Below, one piece after another: positions 23,496 through 32,672 of a stretch of DNA of 64,000 nucleotides (position 1 is its first letter; each line of letters opens with the position of its first letter). Source of the DNA: Paenibacillus radicis (ex Gao et al. 2016) (GTDB taxonomy: Bacteria > Bacillota > Bacilli > Paenibacillales > Paenibacillaceae); the NCBI RefSeq assembly GCF_014641555.1, contig NZ_BMHY01000017.1:1-64000 (forward strand), in the 5' to 3' direction. The notes beneath the pieces are model-generated. The model did not search any database. It saw only the letters and a program-made list of their open reading frames with translations, and had not been told where the DNA came from. The position numbers were made by a program, and so were the translations under genes.

Positions 23496-24608
23496 ATGTC
23501 TACAAGCCGTACATCGCTTCAATCACTGTTTCAACCCTACCAAATCAGCCAATTGTCCCTGCCTAACCGAATCGTAATGGCCCCCATGACCCGCTCTCAA
23601 TCACCGAACGGCATTCCCGGCGATAATGTGGCGGGCTACTATAGAAGGCGTGCAGAGAACGGCGTCGGTCTGATCGTAACGGAAGGGACGACAATCAACC
23701 ATTCGGCGGCTTCGGGAGACGTTAATATTCCGAACTTCCACGATGAGAAAGCGCTGGAAGGCTGGGCACATGTCGTGAAAGAGGTTCATGACGCCGGCGG
23801 CAAAATTATTCCGCAGCTTTGGCATCAAGGAACGGCTCGCTCAGAAGGCCAAGGTCCTCATCCCGAAGCACCGTCTGCTGGTCCTTCCGGACTCAGCCTC
23901 ACAGGCGAAAAGGTCAGCGAACCGTTGTCCGTCGATGAAATTCAATCCATCGTGAAGGCTTTCGCTCAAGCAGCCTCTGATGCAAAACGCATCGGCTTCG
24001 ACGGAATTGAGCTGCACGGCGCTCATGGCTATTTGATCGACCAATTTTTATGGGAGCAGACAAACCGCCGCACCGACGAATACGGCGGCGATCTCGTGAA
24101 GCGCACACGCTTTGCTGCAGAGATTGTACGAGCTTGCCGGGAAGCGGTCGGCCCTGATTTTCCGATTGTGTTCCGGATTTCCCAATGGAAATCGGGCTTT
24201 TACGATGCCAAGCTTGCGAATGACCCTGAGCAATTGAACCAGCTGCTACAGCCGCTAGTCGATGCCGGCGTCGATATTTTCCACTGCTCCACCCGCCGCT
24301 TCTGGACTGCTGAATTTGAAGGATCCGATTTGAATTTCGCGGGCTGGGTGAAAAAACTGACAGGCAAACCAACCATTACGGTCGGCTCCGTCGGTCTCGA
24401 CAACGACTTTATTAGTGCCTTCATGGGCAACGACGCGGGAACGAAAGATATTGAAGAGCTGACCGACCGGCTGGAGCAAGGCCAATTCGATCTCGTCGCC
24501 GTTGGCCGCGCTTTGCTCGTTGATCCCGCTTGGGCTGCCAAAATCCGTGAAGGACGCTTCGACGAGCTCGTACCGTTCACGCCTGCCTCCCTCGGCACGC
24601 TTAGCTAA
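23496..24608 (+). CDS. Old-yellow-enzyme family alkene reductase
   Basis: 370 residues, FMN-dependent NAD(P)H oxidoreductase with a TIM barrel. Motifs: LPNRIVMAPMTRSQS near the start, the GIELHGAHGYLIDQF substrate-binding segment (about 168-182), TDEYGG, and ALLVDPAW near the end. Such enzymes reduce activated C=C bonds and detoxify electrophiles. ATG at 23496 has AAAGGAGAG upstream; the longer frame overlaps the regulator and is spurious. A short palindrome ATATCTA-TTTTT-TAGATAT upstream (about 23446-23466) might be an operator. Confidence 0.92.
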   Translation: MSTSRTSLQSLFQPYQISQLSLPNRIVMAPMTRSQSPNGIPGDNVAGYYRRRAENGVGLIVTEGTTINHSAASGDVNIPNFHDEKALEGWAHVVKEVHDAGGKIIPQLWHQGTARSEGQGPHPEAPSAGPSGLSLTGEKVSEPLSVDEIQSIVKAFAQAASDAKRIGFDGIELHGAHGYLIDQFLWEQTNRRTDEYGGDLVKRTRFAAEIVRACREAVGPDFPIVFRISQWKSGFYDAKLANDPEQLNQLLQPLVDAGVDIFHCSTRRFWTAEFEGSDLNFAGWVKKLTGKPTITVGSVGLDNDFISAFMGNDAGTKDIEELTDRLEQGQFDLVAVGRALLVDPAWAAKIREGRFDELVPFTPASLGTLS

Positions 24609-24625
24609 TTCTTCTCACGCTTAAC

Positions 24626-24663
24626 AAAGCGGCTGCTCCCTTGAACGGGGCGGCCGCTTTTTT
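24626..24663 (+). terminator. Terminator of the alkene reductase gene
   Basis: AAAGCGGC-T-GC-T-CCC pairs with GGG-GC-GGCCGCTTT, followed by eight T residues. Confidence 0.88.
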
Positions 24664-24737
24664 TCAGTAGATTTCCAAATTCTGATATCGACCTTTGCCC
24701 AAATATGGCGGAACTATGATCAAAATATGAATTTTCT

Positions 24738-24767
24738 TTGAACATCACTCATATACTATGTTATAGT
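24738..24767 (+). promoter_or_regulatory. Sigma-A promoter of the small membrane protein
   Basis: -35 TTGAAC (24738-24743), 18-nt spacer, -10 TATAGT (24762-24767), about 42 nt upstream of the ATG at 24809. Confidence 0.55.
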
Positions 24768-24808
24768 GTAGATAAGAAAGCACTTACAAGTTAATGGGAG
24801 TGTTCATT

Positions 24809-25099
24809 ATGACAACTAAAACAGCAACAGTGAGCAATATCCAACCATCCTCTCTGGCAGCCGTGAAGCGCTTGGTCTCGTTGATGACCGCCTTCGCATG
24901 GACCGCATTGTCGATCGGCGTTCTGTTGTGTCTTATAAAGCTCGGCCATTTCAGCGAAGAGAACGTATTGCTTATGCTCGGCATCGGTTTCCTCGTAGGC
25001 AGCGTGTTCATCTTTGTAATTGGTACGGCGATTGGTCTCGTGCATGCGAGAATGAGCGCTGCGCTAGCTGAGAAGGAACAACAGTCCCCTCCGGAATAA
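24809..25099 (+). CDS. Small two-TM membrane protein, function unknown
   Basis: 96 residues. Two hydrophobic segments (about 24-44 and 55-80: LMTAFAWTALSIGVLLCL and LLMLGIGFLVGSVFIFVIG) with a short polar loop, then a soluble Glu/Gln-rich tail. Not a family I recognise. The ATG at 24809 is preferred to the one 15 nt upstream because GGGAG lies 9 nt before it. Flanked by its own promoter and terminator, so it is a single-gene unit just ahead of the qox operon. Confidence 0.65.
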   Translation: MTTKTATVSNIQPSSLAAVKRLVSLMTAFAWTALSIGVLLCLIKLGHFSEENVLLMLGIGFLVGSVFIFVIGTAIGLVHARMSAALAEKEQQSPPE

Positions 25100-25115
25100 G
25101 GGTTCATCTGCAAAT

Positions 25116-25156
25116 CGGCTCCCGTCTATAAGAGGGGGCCGTTTTTGTTTTTTGTG
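25116..25156 (+). terminator. Terminator of the small membrane protein gene
   Basis: CGGC-T-CCC pairs with GGG-G-GCCG, followed by TTTTTGTTTTTT. Confidence 0.8.
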
Positions 25157-25427
25157 AAGTCGTCCAGTCATGGACAAGCAGTCGGGTAACCGGCTCTTGA
25201 CATTGTTGCTCGAAGTCTCCCTTCAAACCGTTAAAAACCCCATTTTCCAACGTAAAAAAGGACGGTTTTTCCTTTTGTGAAATAGCTATGAACGAGCGGT
25301 GTCGAACTAGTGAACTTTCTATTACAGAAAAAAGACGAATTGTTGACGTAATTGTTAAGGCAGCAGTTATTCCACTTGAGTTCTGGTAATGTTAAAGCCA
25401 AGAGTAAACCTGAGGAGTTGAATCAAC

Positions 25428-26411
25428 GTGAGACCGAAAATTCGTCTTTTGACCTTTATGATCATTATGCTGATGGCTGTCCTGCTGTCAGGATGCAGCG
25501 AGCAAATGATCGTGCTGGATCCGAAAGGACCGATCGGCGAATCGCAGAAAGACTTGATCTACCTGACCGTCATTCTTTGCGCGATCGTACTCGTTCCGGT
25601 GCTGCTGCTTACCGCCTTCATCATATGGCGCTATCGCGACCGGAAAGACAGCAAAGCCTCCTATCAGCCAAATTGGGAGCACAGCACGAAGCTGGAAACT
25701 ATCTGGTGGGGCATTCCAATTATCATCATCGCCATCCTGGGCGTGATTACGGTGAAATATACGTATGAATTGGAGCCGTCCAAACCGCTTGTCTCCGACA
25801 AAGCGCCGCTAGTCATTGAAGCGACTTCGCTTGACTGGAAATGGCTGTTCACGTATCCGGAAGAAGGCATCTCCACTGTCAACTACATTCAAATTCCGGA
25901 AGACCGTCCTATTCAATTCAAAGTAACAGCCGACCAAGCGATGAATTCGTTCTGGATTCCGCAGCTGGGCGGACAAATATACGCGATGTCCGGTATGGCG
26001 ATGACGCTGCATCTGCAAGCCGATGAACCGGGTCTATACTACGGCTCCGGAGCTAACTTTACCGGCGAGCTGTTTGCCAAAATGACGTTTGATGTAAAAG
26101 CGACTTCGGATGAAGAATACGAAGCGTGGGTAAAAGAAGTAAAAAGCAATTATCCGGCTCTGACGGAAGACGGCTTCAAGAAGCTGACCGAAAAAGGAGC
26201 TTCAAATCAGCAATTTTTCTCCTCCTTCCCTGAAGGACTATTCGATCGTGTAGTGAAACAATATATCGGCAAAGGCGGTACCGGACACCACCACGGTGGC
26301 GGCAGCACGGAAGCCATTGCTCCAAAAAGCGATACAAAAACAAATGAGCATGAAAATCACGAGAATCACGGATCTGTGGAGACAGCATCCAGTGAACATG
26401 CCGGACATTAG
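25428..26411 (+). CDS. qoxA: Menaquinol oxidase (cytochrome aa3-600) subunit II
   Basis: 327 residues. Lipoprotein signal with LLSGC near residue 23, two TM helices, and an outside cupredoxin domain (SLDWKWLFTYPEEG to YGSGANFTGELFAKM). The CxxxC copper-A ligands of cytochrome c oxidases are absent, so electrons come from quinol, hence QoxA rather than CtaC. The C-terminus is a His-rich tail (HHHGGG, later repeated HEN/NH motifs), possibly metal-binding. GTG start with GAGGAG upstream. First gene of qoxABCD; the ~270 nt upstream hold a TTGACG at about 25342 as possible -35. Confidence 0.93.
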   Translation: MRPKIRLLTFMIIMLMAVLLSGCSEQMIVLDPKGPIGESQKDLIYLTVILCAIVLVPVLLLTAFIIWRYRDRKDSKASYQPNWEHSTKLETIWWGIPIIIIAILGVITVKYTYELEPSKPLVSDKAPLVIEATSLDWKWLFTYPEEGISTVNYIQIPEDRPIQFKVTADQAMNSFWIPQLGGQIYAMSGMAMTLHLQADEPGLYYGSGANFTGELFAKMTFDVKATSDEEYEAWVKEVKSNYPALTEDGFKKLTEKGASNQQFFSSFPEGLFDRVVKQYIGKGGTGHHHGGGSTEAIAPKSDTKTNEHENHENHGSVETASSEHAGH

Positions 26412-26434
26412 GATATAATGAAAGGAGAGGCCAC

Positions 26435-28411
26435 ATGTTTCAGAATTTTATGGACTTTATGCTGAATGACTTTTTCGTCACGGGCGATCCGCTGATTCTT
26501 GGCGCGCAAGTTTCAATTGCGCTTGCTTCAGTCGCTGTCGTGTTCGTCCTTACTTATTTCAAAAAATGGCGCTGGCTTTGGACCGAATGGCTGACGACCG
26601 TCGATCATAAGAAGATCGGCATTATGTACATTATCGCCTCCATTCTCATGTTGTTCCGCGGGGGCGTTGACGCCCTGCTGATTCGGACGCAGCTTGCACT
26701 GCCGAATCTGGAGTTTTTACACGCGGACCACTATAACGCCATCTTTACTACGCATGGCGTCATCATGATCTTGTTTATGGCGATGCCGCTTATGTTCGGC
26801 TTATTCAATATCGTCGTCCCGCTTCAGATCGGAGCGCGCGACGTTGCATACCCATTCTTGAACTCTTTGAGCTTCTGGCTGTTCTTCTTTGGTGCCATGC
26901 TGTTCAACGTTTCGTTCGTTATCGGCGGTTCGCCGGACGCGGGCTGGCTGGCATATCCGCCGCTCTCGGAGCTTTCGGGCAGTCCGGGCGTAGGCCAGGA
27001 TTTCTACATCTGGGGTATTCAAATTTCCGGTATCGGCTCTCTGGCGTCCGGCATCAACTTTGTCGTGACGATTCTGAAGATGCGCGCACCGGGCATGAAG
27101 CTGATGCAGATGCCGATGTTCACTTGGTCGGTTCTGTCATCTTCCGTAACGATCATGTTCGCATTCCCGATTCTGACCGTTACACTGTTCCTTCTCTTCA
27201 TCGACCGATATCTCGGGGCGCACTTCTTTACGCTTGACGGCGGGGGCAACCCGATGATGTATATTAACTTGATATGGATGTGGGGTCACCCCGAGGTCTA
27301 TATCGTTATATTGCCGGCCTTCGGTATATTCTCCGAGATCGTATCGACCTTCTCGAAGAAAAAACTGTTCGGCTACAAATCAATGGTATTCGCGCTTATG
27401 TCGATCAGCTTCTTCTCGTTCTTCACATGGGCCCATCACTTCTTCACTATGGGCTCCGGCGCTAACGTCAACGCGTTCTTCGCCGTAACGACGATGCTGA
27501 TCGCAATACCGACCGGGGTTAAAATATTCAACTGGCTGTTCACGATGTTCCGGGGACGGATTACGTTCTCGCAGCCGATGCTATGGACCGTCGCCTTTAT
27601 CCCATGCTTTATCGTCGGCGGGATGACAGGCGTTATGCTCTCTGTTGCACCAGCCGACTTCCAGTTCCATAACAGCTACTTCCTGATTGCCCACTTCCAC
27701 CAAGTGCTGATCGGCGGCGTCGTATTCGGTTACTTCGCAGGCCTGTACTACTGGTGGCCGAAAATGTTCGGCTTCAAGCTGCATGACGGTATCGGCAAAT
27801 GGGTGTTCTGGCTGTGGAATATCGGTTTCTATGTCTGCTTCATGCCGCAATATGCGCTTGGCTTGATGGGCATGACACGCCGGTTCAACGAATACAACTT
27901 CGACATGGGCTGGCAGCCGCTTAACGTCGTATCGACGATCGGCGGTTTCATTATGGGTCTTGCGTTCTTGTTCCAAGTATGGCAAATTGCGCACAGCATC
28001 AAGTTCTTCAAGAAAGAAACAAGCGGCGACGCTTGGGATGGCCGTACGCTGGAATGGTCGATTCCATCGCCTGCTCCGATGTACAACTTCGCACGCGTAC
28101 CGGTTGTTACCAGCCAGGACGAGTGGTGGGAAGAGAAGCAACGAATCGCTAATGGCGGCAAGCCTAAGCCGCTTGCGCCGCTTGAACCGATTCACATGCC
28201 GAAAAACTCGGCAATTCCGTTCATCATGTCCGTCTTCTTCTTTATCGCAGGCTTTGGCTTCGTATGGGGCTGGACTTGGATGATTGTACCAGGACTACTC
28301 GGCGTAGCCATCTGCATGATCGCTCGTTCGTTCAGCTATGACACCGACTTCTATATCCCTGTCGATGAGATCGAACGGACAGAAGCAGCTGCGTTAAAGG
28401 GGGCTAACTAA
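26435..28411 (+). CDS. qoxB: Menaquinol oxidase subunit I (haem-copper)
   Basis: 658 residues with 14 or so TM helices. Ligands of the low-spin haem and the haem-copper centre are visible: THGVIMILF (near 108), WGHPEVYIVILP (near 284, CuB His and cross-linked Tyr), TWAHHFFTMG (near 333) and AHFHQVLIGG (near 420). Reduces oxygen to water and pumps protons. Starts ATG with AAAGGAGAGG, 23 nt after qoxA; the stop TAA abuts the ATG of qoxC. Confidence 0.96.
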   Translation: MFQNFMDFMLNDFFVTGDPLILGAQVSIALASVAVVFVLTYFKKWRWLWTEWLTTVDHKKIGIMYIIASILMLFRGGVDALLIRTQLALPNLEFLHADHYNAIFTTHGVIMILFMAMPLMFGLFNIVVPLQIGARDVAYPFLNSLSFWLFFFGAMLFNVSFVIGGSPDAGWLAYPPLSELSGSPGVGQDFYIWGIQISGIGSLASGINFVVTILKMRAPGMKLMQMPMFTWSVLSSSVTIMFAFPILTVTLFLLFIDRYLGAHFFTLDGGGNPMMYINLIWMWGHPEVYIVILPAFGIFSEIVSTFSKKKLFGYKSMVFALMSISFFSFFTWAHHFFTMGSGANVNAFFAVTTMLIAIPTGVKIFNWLFTMFRGRITFSQPMLWTVAFIPCFIVGGMTGVMLSVAPADFQFHNSYFLIAHFHQVLIGGVVFGYFAGLYYWWPKMFGFKLHDGIGKWVFWLWNIGFYVCFMPQYALGLMGMTRRFNEYNFDMGWQPLNVVSTIGGFIMGLAFLFQVWQIAHSIKFFKKETSGDAWDGRTLEWSIPSPAPMYNFARVPVVTSQDEWWEEKQRIANGGKPKPLAPLEPIHMPKNSAIPFIMSVFFFIAGFGFVWGWTWMIVPGLLGVAICMIARSFSYDTDFYIPVDEIERTEAAALKGAN

Positions 28412-29038
28412 ATGGCACAAACAGCAACATCCTCGCATGACAAGGGCCACGGCCACGGTCATGACGGCCATGATCATCACGATCATGAATCCATCAAAGT
28501 ATTCGGCTTCTGGCTGTTTCTCATAACAGACGTTATTCTATTCGGTACCTTGTTCGCCACCTTCGCCGTGCTCCGCTTGAGCACGGACGGCGGACCAACG
28601 CCGGATGAAATGTTCAAGATGCCTGGCGTTATCGCCGAGACGTTCATCTTGCTTACGAGCAGCTTCACCAGCGGTATCGCCGTTCTCCAGATGCATAGAG
28701 GGAACAAGAAGGGCCTTATCGGCTGGCTGGCTGTAACAGCATTACTCGGTGCATCGTTTATTTTCCTCGAAGTTTACGAGTTCATTGAGCTTGTACATGA
28801 GGGCGTAACGATCGGCACGAGCGCTTACTGGTCCGCTTTCTTTACGCTAGTCGGCACGCACGGACTCCACGTTTCAGTCGGCTTGATCTGGATGGTCGGC
28901 TTGATGATTCAACTGGGCAGACGCGGCATTACGCCGGTTACGCAGCGTAAAGTGAACATTATCAGCTTGTATTGGCACTTTCTCGACGTCGTATGGATCT
29001 TCGTCCTTACGGTCGTCTACCTGATGGGGGTGATGTAG
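28412..29038 (+). CDS. qoxC: Menaquinol oxidase subunit III
   Basis: 208 residues, five TM helices. A His/Asp/Gly-rich N-terminus (HDKGHGHGHDGHDHHDHESI) precedes the membrane domain, which ends HVSVGLIWMVGL and LYWHFLDVVWIFVLTVVYL, the characteristic subunit III end. Helps stabilise subunit I and proton uptake. Its ATG directly follows the qoxB stop, and its stop is 1 nt before qoxD, so translation is coupled. Confidence 0.94.
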   Translation: MAQTATSSHDKGHGHGHDGHDHHDHESIKVFGFWLFLITDVILFGTLFATFAVLRLSTDGGPTPDEMFKMPGVIAETFILLTSSFTSGIAVLQMHRGNKKGLIGWLAVTALLGASFIFLEVYEFIELVHEGVTIGTSAYWSAFFTLVGTHGLHVSVGLIWMVGLMIQLGRRGITPVTQRKVNIISLYWHFLDVVWIFVLTVVYLMGVM

Positions 29039-29039
29039 G

Positions 29040-29366
29040 ATGAGCAACCACGATCACAACGCACATGCTGATGCGAACGCGCACGGCTCGATGAAGTCCT
29101 ACGTCATCGGCTTCGTACTCTCGATTATTCTTACGATACTGCCGCTCGTCATCGTTCTGAACGGTCTGATGAGCAAGACAGCGACGATCATCTTCATCCT
29201 GATCATGGCGGCACTGCAATTTGTAGTCCAGTTGTTCTTCTTCATGCATATCCGTGATGAGAAGAAACCGCGCTTCAATATGATCGCTCTTATTTTCGGC
29301 TTAGTCATTCTCCTTACGGTCGTAGCCGGCTCCATCTGGATCATGGCTTACAACGTAGTTGGCTAA
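29040..29366 (+). CDS. qoxD: Menaquinol oxidase subunit IV
   Basis: 108 residues, three TM helices (KSYVIGFVLSIILTILPLVI; TIIFILIMAALQFVVQLFFF; ALIFGLVILLTVVAGSIW), with a His-rich N-terminus. Matches the CyoD/QoxD family in length and in the VQLFFFMHIRDE segment. Last gene of the qox operon, followed by a strong terminator. Confidence 0.93.
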   Translation: MSNHDHNAHADANAHGSMKSYVIGFVLSIILTILPLVIVLNGLMSKTATIIFILIMAALQFVVQLFFFMHIRDEKKPRFNMIALIFGLVILLTVVAGSIWIMAYNVVG

Positions 29367-29380
29367 TACGAATAGTAGAA

Positions 29381-29432
29381 AACCGGAAGCCCTCTCGAAT
29401 GAATCGATGAGATCGGCTTCCGGTTTTTTTTG
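29381..29432 (+). terminator. qox operon terminator
   Basis: AAACCGGAAGCC pairs perfectly with GGCTTCCGGTTT, followed by TTTTTT. Confidence 0.9.
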
Positions 29433-29518
29433 CGCGTAGTGAGGATTTCTCCATATCCCTTCCAATATGCTATGATATTTAGTGGACAACCTATTAAGGT
29501 CAGGAGGCCTATTAACGA

Positions 29519-30163
29519 ATGAAACGAGACTACATGAAATTGACTTTTGCTTTAGTTACAGCTCTGGTTCTGCTGGTGACGGCAGGCTGCGGCGGCGGCA
29601 AGACACAGAACGAAGGACAGGGCGCTTCTAAAACAGACCCTTCCAATCCGGTCGTAACGATCGAAATGGACAACGGTGACAAAATTACAGTTGAGCTGTT
29701 CCCTAAAGTGGCACCTAACACGGTTAACAACTTCATCTCGCTTGTGCAAAAAGGCTTTTATGACGGCTTGATCTTCCATCGCGTTATTCCTGGCTTTATG
29801 ATTCAAGGCGGCGATCCGGATGGTACAGGCATGGGCGGCCCTGACTACGGCATTAAAGGTGAATTCACGTCGAACGGCATCCAAAACGATTTGAAGCATA
29901 CGCGCGGCGTCATCTCCATGGCTCGTTCGGCGATGAACGATTCAGCTGGCTCTCAGTTCTTCATTATGACAGCCGACTCCCCTTCCCTTGACGGCAAGTA
30001 CGCCGCTTTTGGACAAGTGCTGGAAGGCATGGAGACGGTTGATGCAATCGTCGCTCAAAAAACCGGCGAAAACGATCGTCCGCTTACCCCGATGGCGATG
30101 AAAAAAGTAACGGTCGACACGAAAGGTGTTACTTACCCGGAACCGGAGACGGTTGCGAAGTAA
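29519..30163 (+). CDS. Lipoprotein cyclophilin-type peptidyl-prolyl isomerase
   Basis: 214 residues. Lipobox VTAGC (near 20-24) followed by a Gly/Ser/Asn linker and a compact prokaryotic cyclophilin domain: FHRVIPGFMIQGGDP (near 82), GVISMARS, DSAGSQFFIM and FGQVLEGMETVD. It would fold secreted proteins at the outer membrane face. ATG behind AGGAGG. A single-gene unit between two terminators. Confidence 0.93.
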   Translation: MKRDYMKLTFALVTALVLLVTAGCGGGKTQNEGQGASKTDPSNPVVTIEMDNGDKITVELFPKVAPNTVNNFISLVQKGFYDGLIFHRVIPGFMIQGGDPDGTGMGGPDYGIKGEFTSNGIQNDLKHTRGVISMARSAMNDSAGSQFFIMTADSPSLDGKYAAFGQVLEGMETVDAIVAQKTGENDRPLTPMAMKKVTVDTKGVTYPEPETVAK

Positions 30164-30182
30164 TACACCATATGCACACGAA

Positions 30183-30231
30183 AAAGAGAGAGCCGATGGC
30201 TGTGACTGCCGTTCGACTCTCTCTTTGTTTA
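30183..30231. terminator. Bidirectional terminator after the cyclophilin
   Basis: AAAGAGAGAG pairs with CTCTCTCTTT, with inner CGA and GGC pairings; serves the cyclophilin gene and the converging membrane-protein operon. Confidence 0.85.
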
Positions 30232-30233
30232 GG

Positions 30234-30866
30234 TTAGAACCCCCGCTCCTCCACTTCAATACCCTGTGGCAAAACGAGCGTGAGCTTTGGATGATACGAC
30301 TCCGATACGATGCCCCTGTTCTTCTGCTGGAAGCTTCCGATCATGACATACATAGTGCTTCCTACCGTATCGGTACTAATGATCGACTCCGGCTGTTTCA
30401 TCGGCTCCACGGCCCAATATTGTACTTGCCCTAATAGCCGGACATCCTGGACTTCGGCTTTATCCAGCTGCACCTGCTCAAAGGATTGAACGATGATCTT
30501 CTTCACCGTGTCTGGCACTTTGACGGCATCCGTCTTCACGACAGCAGTCCGTTCTGTAATTTGAAGAGACTGGCGAAACTCCCCCAGCAGTCCCGTCGAA
30601 GTCAGCGATACCATCGCAACTGCGCCAACTCCAAGAACGGATACAAAAAACACGCTCATCCAATCGTAACGCATAACCGTCCGCTCCGTACCCGCCAGCC
30701 ATAGATACAACAACAGCTCCGTGCCCAGCAATATAAAGACAACCGGAGCGACCCAAAGCAGCAGATTAACAGAATCCGTGCCATTCCAGATGGACACGGC
30801 GATCGCTGCTCCTAGAAGCAGCAGCGTCACTCCCATAGATAAGGAACCTACGCGCCAGGCCTTCAT
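30234..30866 (-). CDS. Membrane protein, last gene of the ECF sigma operon
   Basis: 210 residues. Three TM segments in the first ~95 residues (GVTLLLLGAAIAVSIW; LLLWVAPVVFILLGTELLLYL; VFFVSVLGVGAVAMVS), then an extracytoplasmic ~110-residue domain of alternating strands. No recognised family. Its ATG overlaps the stop of the preceding gene (ATGA), and it lies in the four-gene sigma-factor operon, so it may belong to the envelope response controlled by that sigma factor; that is inference. Confidence 0.72.
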   Translation of the reverse strand: MKAWRVGSLSMGVTLLLLGAAIAVSIWNGTDSVNLLLWVAPVVFILLGTELLLYLWLAGTERTVMRYDWMSVFFVSVLGVGAVAMVSLTSTGLLGEFRQSLQITERTAVVKTDAVKVPDTVKKIIVQSFEQVQLDKAEVQDVRLLGQVQYWAVEPMKQPESIISTDTVGSTMYVMIGSFQQKNRGIVSESYHPKLTLVLPQGIEVEERGF

Positions 30867-32032
30867 GAGCGCTCCTCCTTACCCCATTCAGGGAGACGGG
30901 GAGGGGCTTCAGAGGGAACACCCCCTGAACCGCCTCTGGAGCCGCCGCCAAAGACCAGTCGCAGCCCTGCTGCGATCATGACAAATGCAACGAGCGCCGT
31001 CGGCAGGTTATACTTCAGCTTCATGAACTCCCGATAGACGGCTGGCCATGTCTGGGATATATAGGTACCCATGACTTGATCGAGCAAATAATAGGCGCCC
31101 AGCACAAGCAAAGCAAGGCCAATCCACTTCTGATAAGGAGCCAGCTGCGCGACTACCGCTTGATCCTTCAACTGATTGCTTTCGTAGCGCGACATTTGCT
31201 GCAGCGCATCAAAGAAAGCGAAGAACCAGAAGAGGGGCATCAAGAAGAGAAAAATCGACAGCCGCAAGGAATCCATCAGGAAGATGGAGATAAGAAAGCC
31301 GCCCATAATTTGCAGGCCGCGCTTTTGCAGCCCTAAGTACAAATGACCCGCGCCGGGAAACAGCGACAGCGTTGCAGCCAGCACTTTATTTTTCTTGCCG
31401 GAGCCGATATGCTCCTCCAGTTCCTCGAAGAAAGGCTTGTCATCGATCGTCTCGCCGCGATGCTTGCGCTGCAGCTGCTGCACTGCATCAAACAACGTAT
31501 AGATCCAAATGACAGGCAACGCTAACAGAAAAACCAGAAAGCTGCCCGTATTCGTGATGATGCTAATAAAAATCGTAATGGCTAACAAGCCTATAAATGC
31601 GACTAGAAAGGCCAAGCCCCGCTGCAGCATCCCCATCGCCATATGACCTACACCAGGTAAAAATGACAGCAGGATGGTTTGCGTTTTTTCTCGCCGCTGT
31701 TCGTAAGAGAAACTTCTTGCATCCCATCCCGGGTTCATTCCGGGATCTGCAACGTAGGGCTGTACAGGTCGGGGCTGACCTGCTCCGTTGAGCAGAGAGA
31801 CAATCATATCGATCATATTGATGATCCAGCTAACAGCAGCTACAAACATAAGAAATATAATGATATTCCCTTCGTAAGAGTGCGTCATCGCCATTAATAA
31901 CAAAAGTCCTAGAGAACCGAAAAAGCCTCCCCCATATAATACAAAACGGACTGGCCTCCCCAGATAGGCATGACCGACGCCCGGAAATACAGATAGAAAA
32001 AAGGCCGTTATCGGGCTTTTATTTCCTTGCAT
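30863..32032 (-). CDS. Multi-TM protein with three copies of a PGxGH membrane motif
   Basis: 389 residues. Three internal copies of a unit starting with a loop motif then a TM pair: FFLSVFPGVGHAYLG (about 10-24), LLSFLPGVGHMAMG (about 122-135) and LSLFPGAGHLYLG (about 230-242). Each is followed by a long hydrophobic stretch and a FDA/IDM-type segment (YTLFDAVQQLQ, FAFFDALQQMS). The motif resembles the TM2 domain (Pro-Gly-x-Gly-x-x-x-Gly). The C-terminus is Gly-rich. It is the third gene of the ECF sigma operon, 34 nt after the anti-sigma gene, and overlaps the next gene by 4 nt. Confidence 0.75.
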   Translation of the reverse strand: MQGNKSPITAFFLSVFPGVGHAYLGRPVRFVLYGGGFFGSLGLLLLMAMTHSYEGNIIIFLMFVAAVSWIINMIDMIVSLLNGAGQPRPVQPYVADPGMNPGWDARSFSYEQRREKTQTILLSFLPGVGHMAMGMLQRGLAFLVAFIGLLAITIFISIITNTGSFLVFLLALPVIWIYTLFDAVQQLQRKHRGETIDDKPFFEELEEHIGSGKKNKVLAATLSLFPGAGHLYLGLQKRGLQIMGGFLISIFLMDSLRLSIFLFLMPLFWFFAFFDALQQMSRYESNQLKDQAVVAQLAPYQKWIGLALLVLGAYYLLDQVMGTYISQTWPAVYREFMKLKYNLPTALVAFVMIAAGLRLVFGGGSRGGSGGVPSEAPPRLPEWGKEERS

Positions 32033-32066
32033 GACTTTATCAACTCCTTTTCATCTAACAAATGAT

Positions 32067-32672
32067 CTATTTAAATCGGCTTTTCTCGATGCCGTTCAGC
32101 CAGCTTAACGTCCGGTCTACCATCCGATCCGACCAGGAGCCGTCTTGCTGCTCCACCTCGGCGGCCGGACCTTTAGCAGGTTCATGTTCAGTCTCCAGCT
32201 TCACCCTCGCATGCTCGTCCATCTCCATCATCCGCTCCGCTACGCCGTTAAACGTGCCGGTACCGAGCAGCAACAGCGTAATGGCGGCAGCCGCTCCGAA
32301 ATGAACGGCTGGATGCTGGAGCCACGTACGGCGCCGATAAGGCTTCTCCTGAACGATACGCGGCGGGAACAGCAGGCCGCTCAATCTTCTTCCCATTTGC
32401 TCCATATCCGGCATGTCAGATGAATCTGCGCCTTGTGCAGCCGTCACCGTTTCCGCTTGCTCTACCGCTGTCATGAACAGCTCCAGACAAACGTCACACT
32501 GCGCCATATGGGCCTCTACCCTCTCACGCTCTATTTCAGGAAGAATGTCATCGACGTAGAGATGCATCGTCGTGCTGTCTGCATGCCAATCCTTTCGCTG
32601 TTGCTGCTGCTTCAACTGCTCAACCTGCCTTATACTCTCCAGGTTGTCCGAATCATTGCCTGTCCCGCTCAT
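32067..32672 (-). CDS. Zinc-finger anti-sigma factor, membrane-anchored
   Basis: 201 residues. An N-terminal anti-sigma domain with LYVDDILPEIERERVEAHM-AQCDVC (about 38-62) contains the HxxxCxxC zinc-anti-sigma motif. One TM segment (about 124-142, FGAAAAITLLLLGTGTF) and an outside C-terminal part. By family knowledge it holds the adjacent ECF sigma at the membrane until a signal arrives. Its ATG overlaps the sigma stop (ATGA), the standard coupling of sigma and anti-sigma genes. Confidence 0.87.
   Translation of the reverse strand: MSGTGNDSDNLESIRQVEQLKQQQQRKDWHADSTTMHLYVDDILPEIERERVEAHMAQCDVCLELFMTAVEQAETVTAAQGADSSDMPDMEQMGRRLSGLLFPPRIVQEKPYRRRTWLQHPAVHFGAAAAITLLLLGTGTFNGVAERMMEMDEHARVKLETEHEPAKGPAAEVEQQDGSWSDRMVDRTLSWLNGIEKSRFK

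Noticed and set aside
25428..26411. Cytochrome c oxidase subunit II (CtaC)
   Set aside because: The copper-A cysteine pair is absent, so it is the quinol oxidase subunit QoxA.
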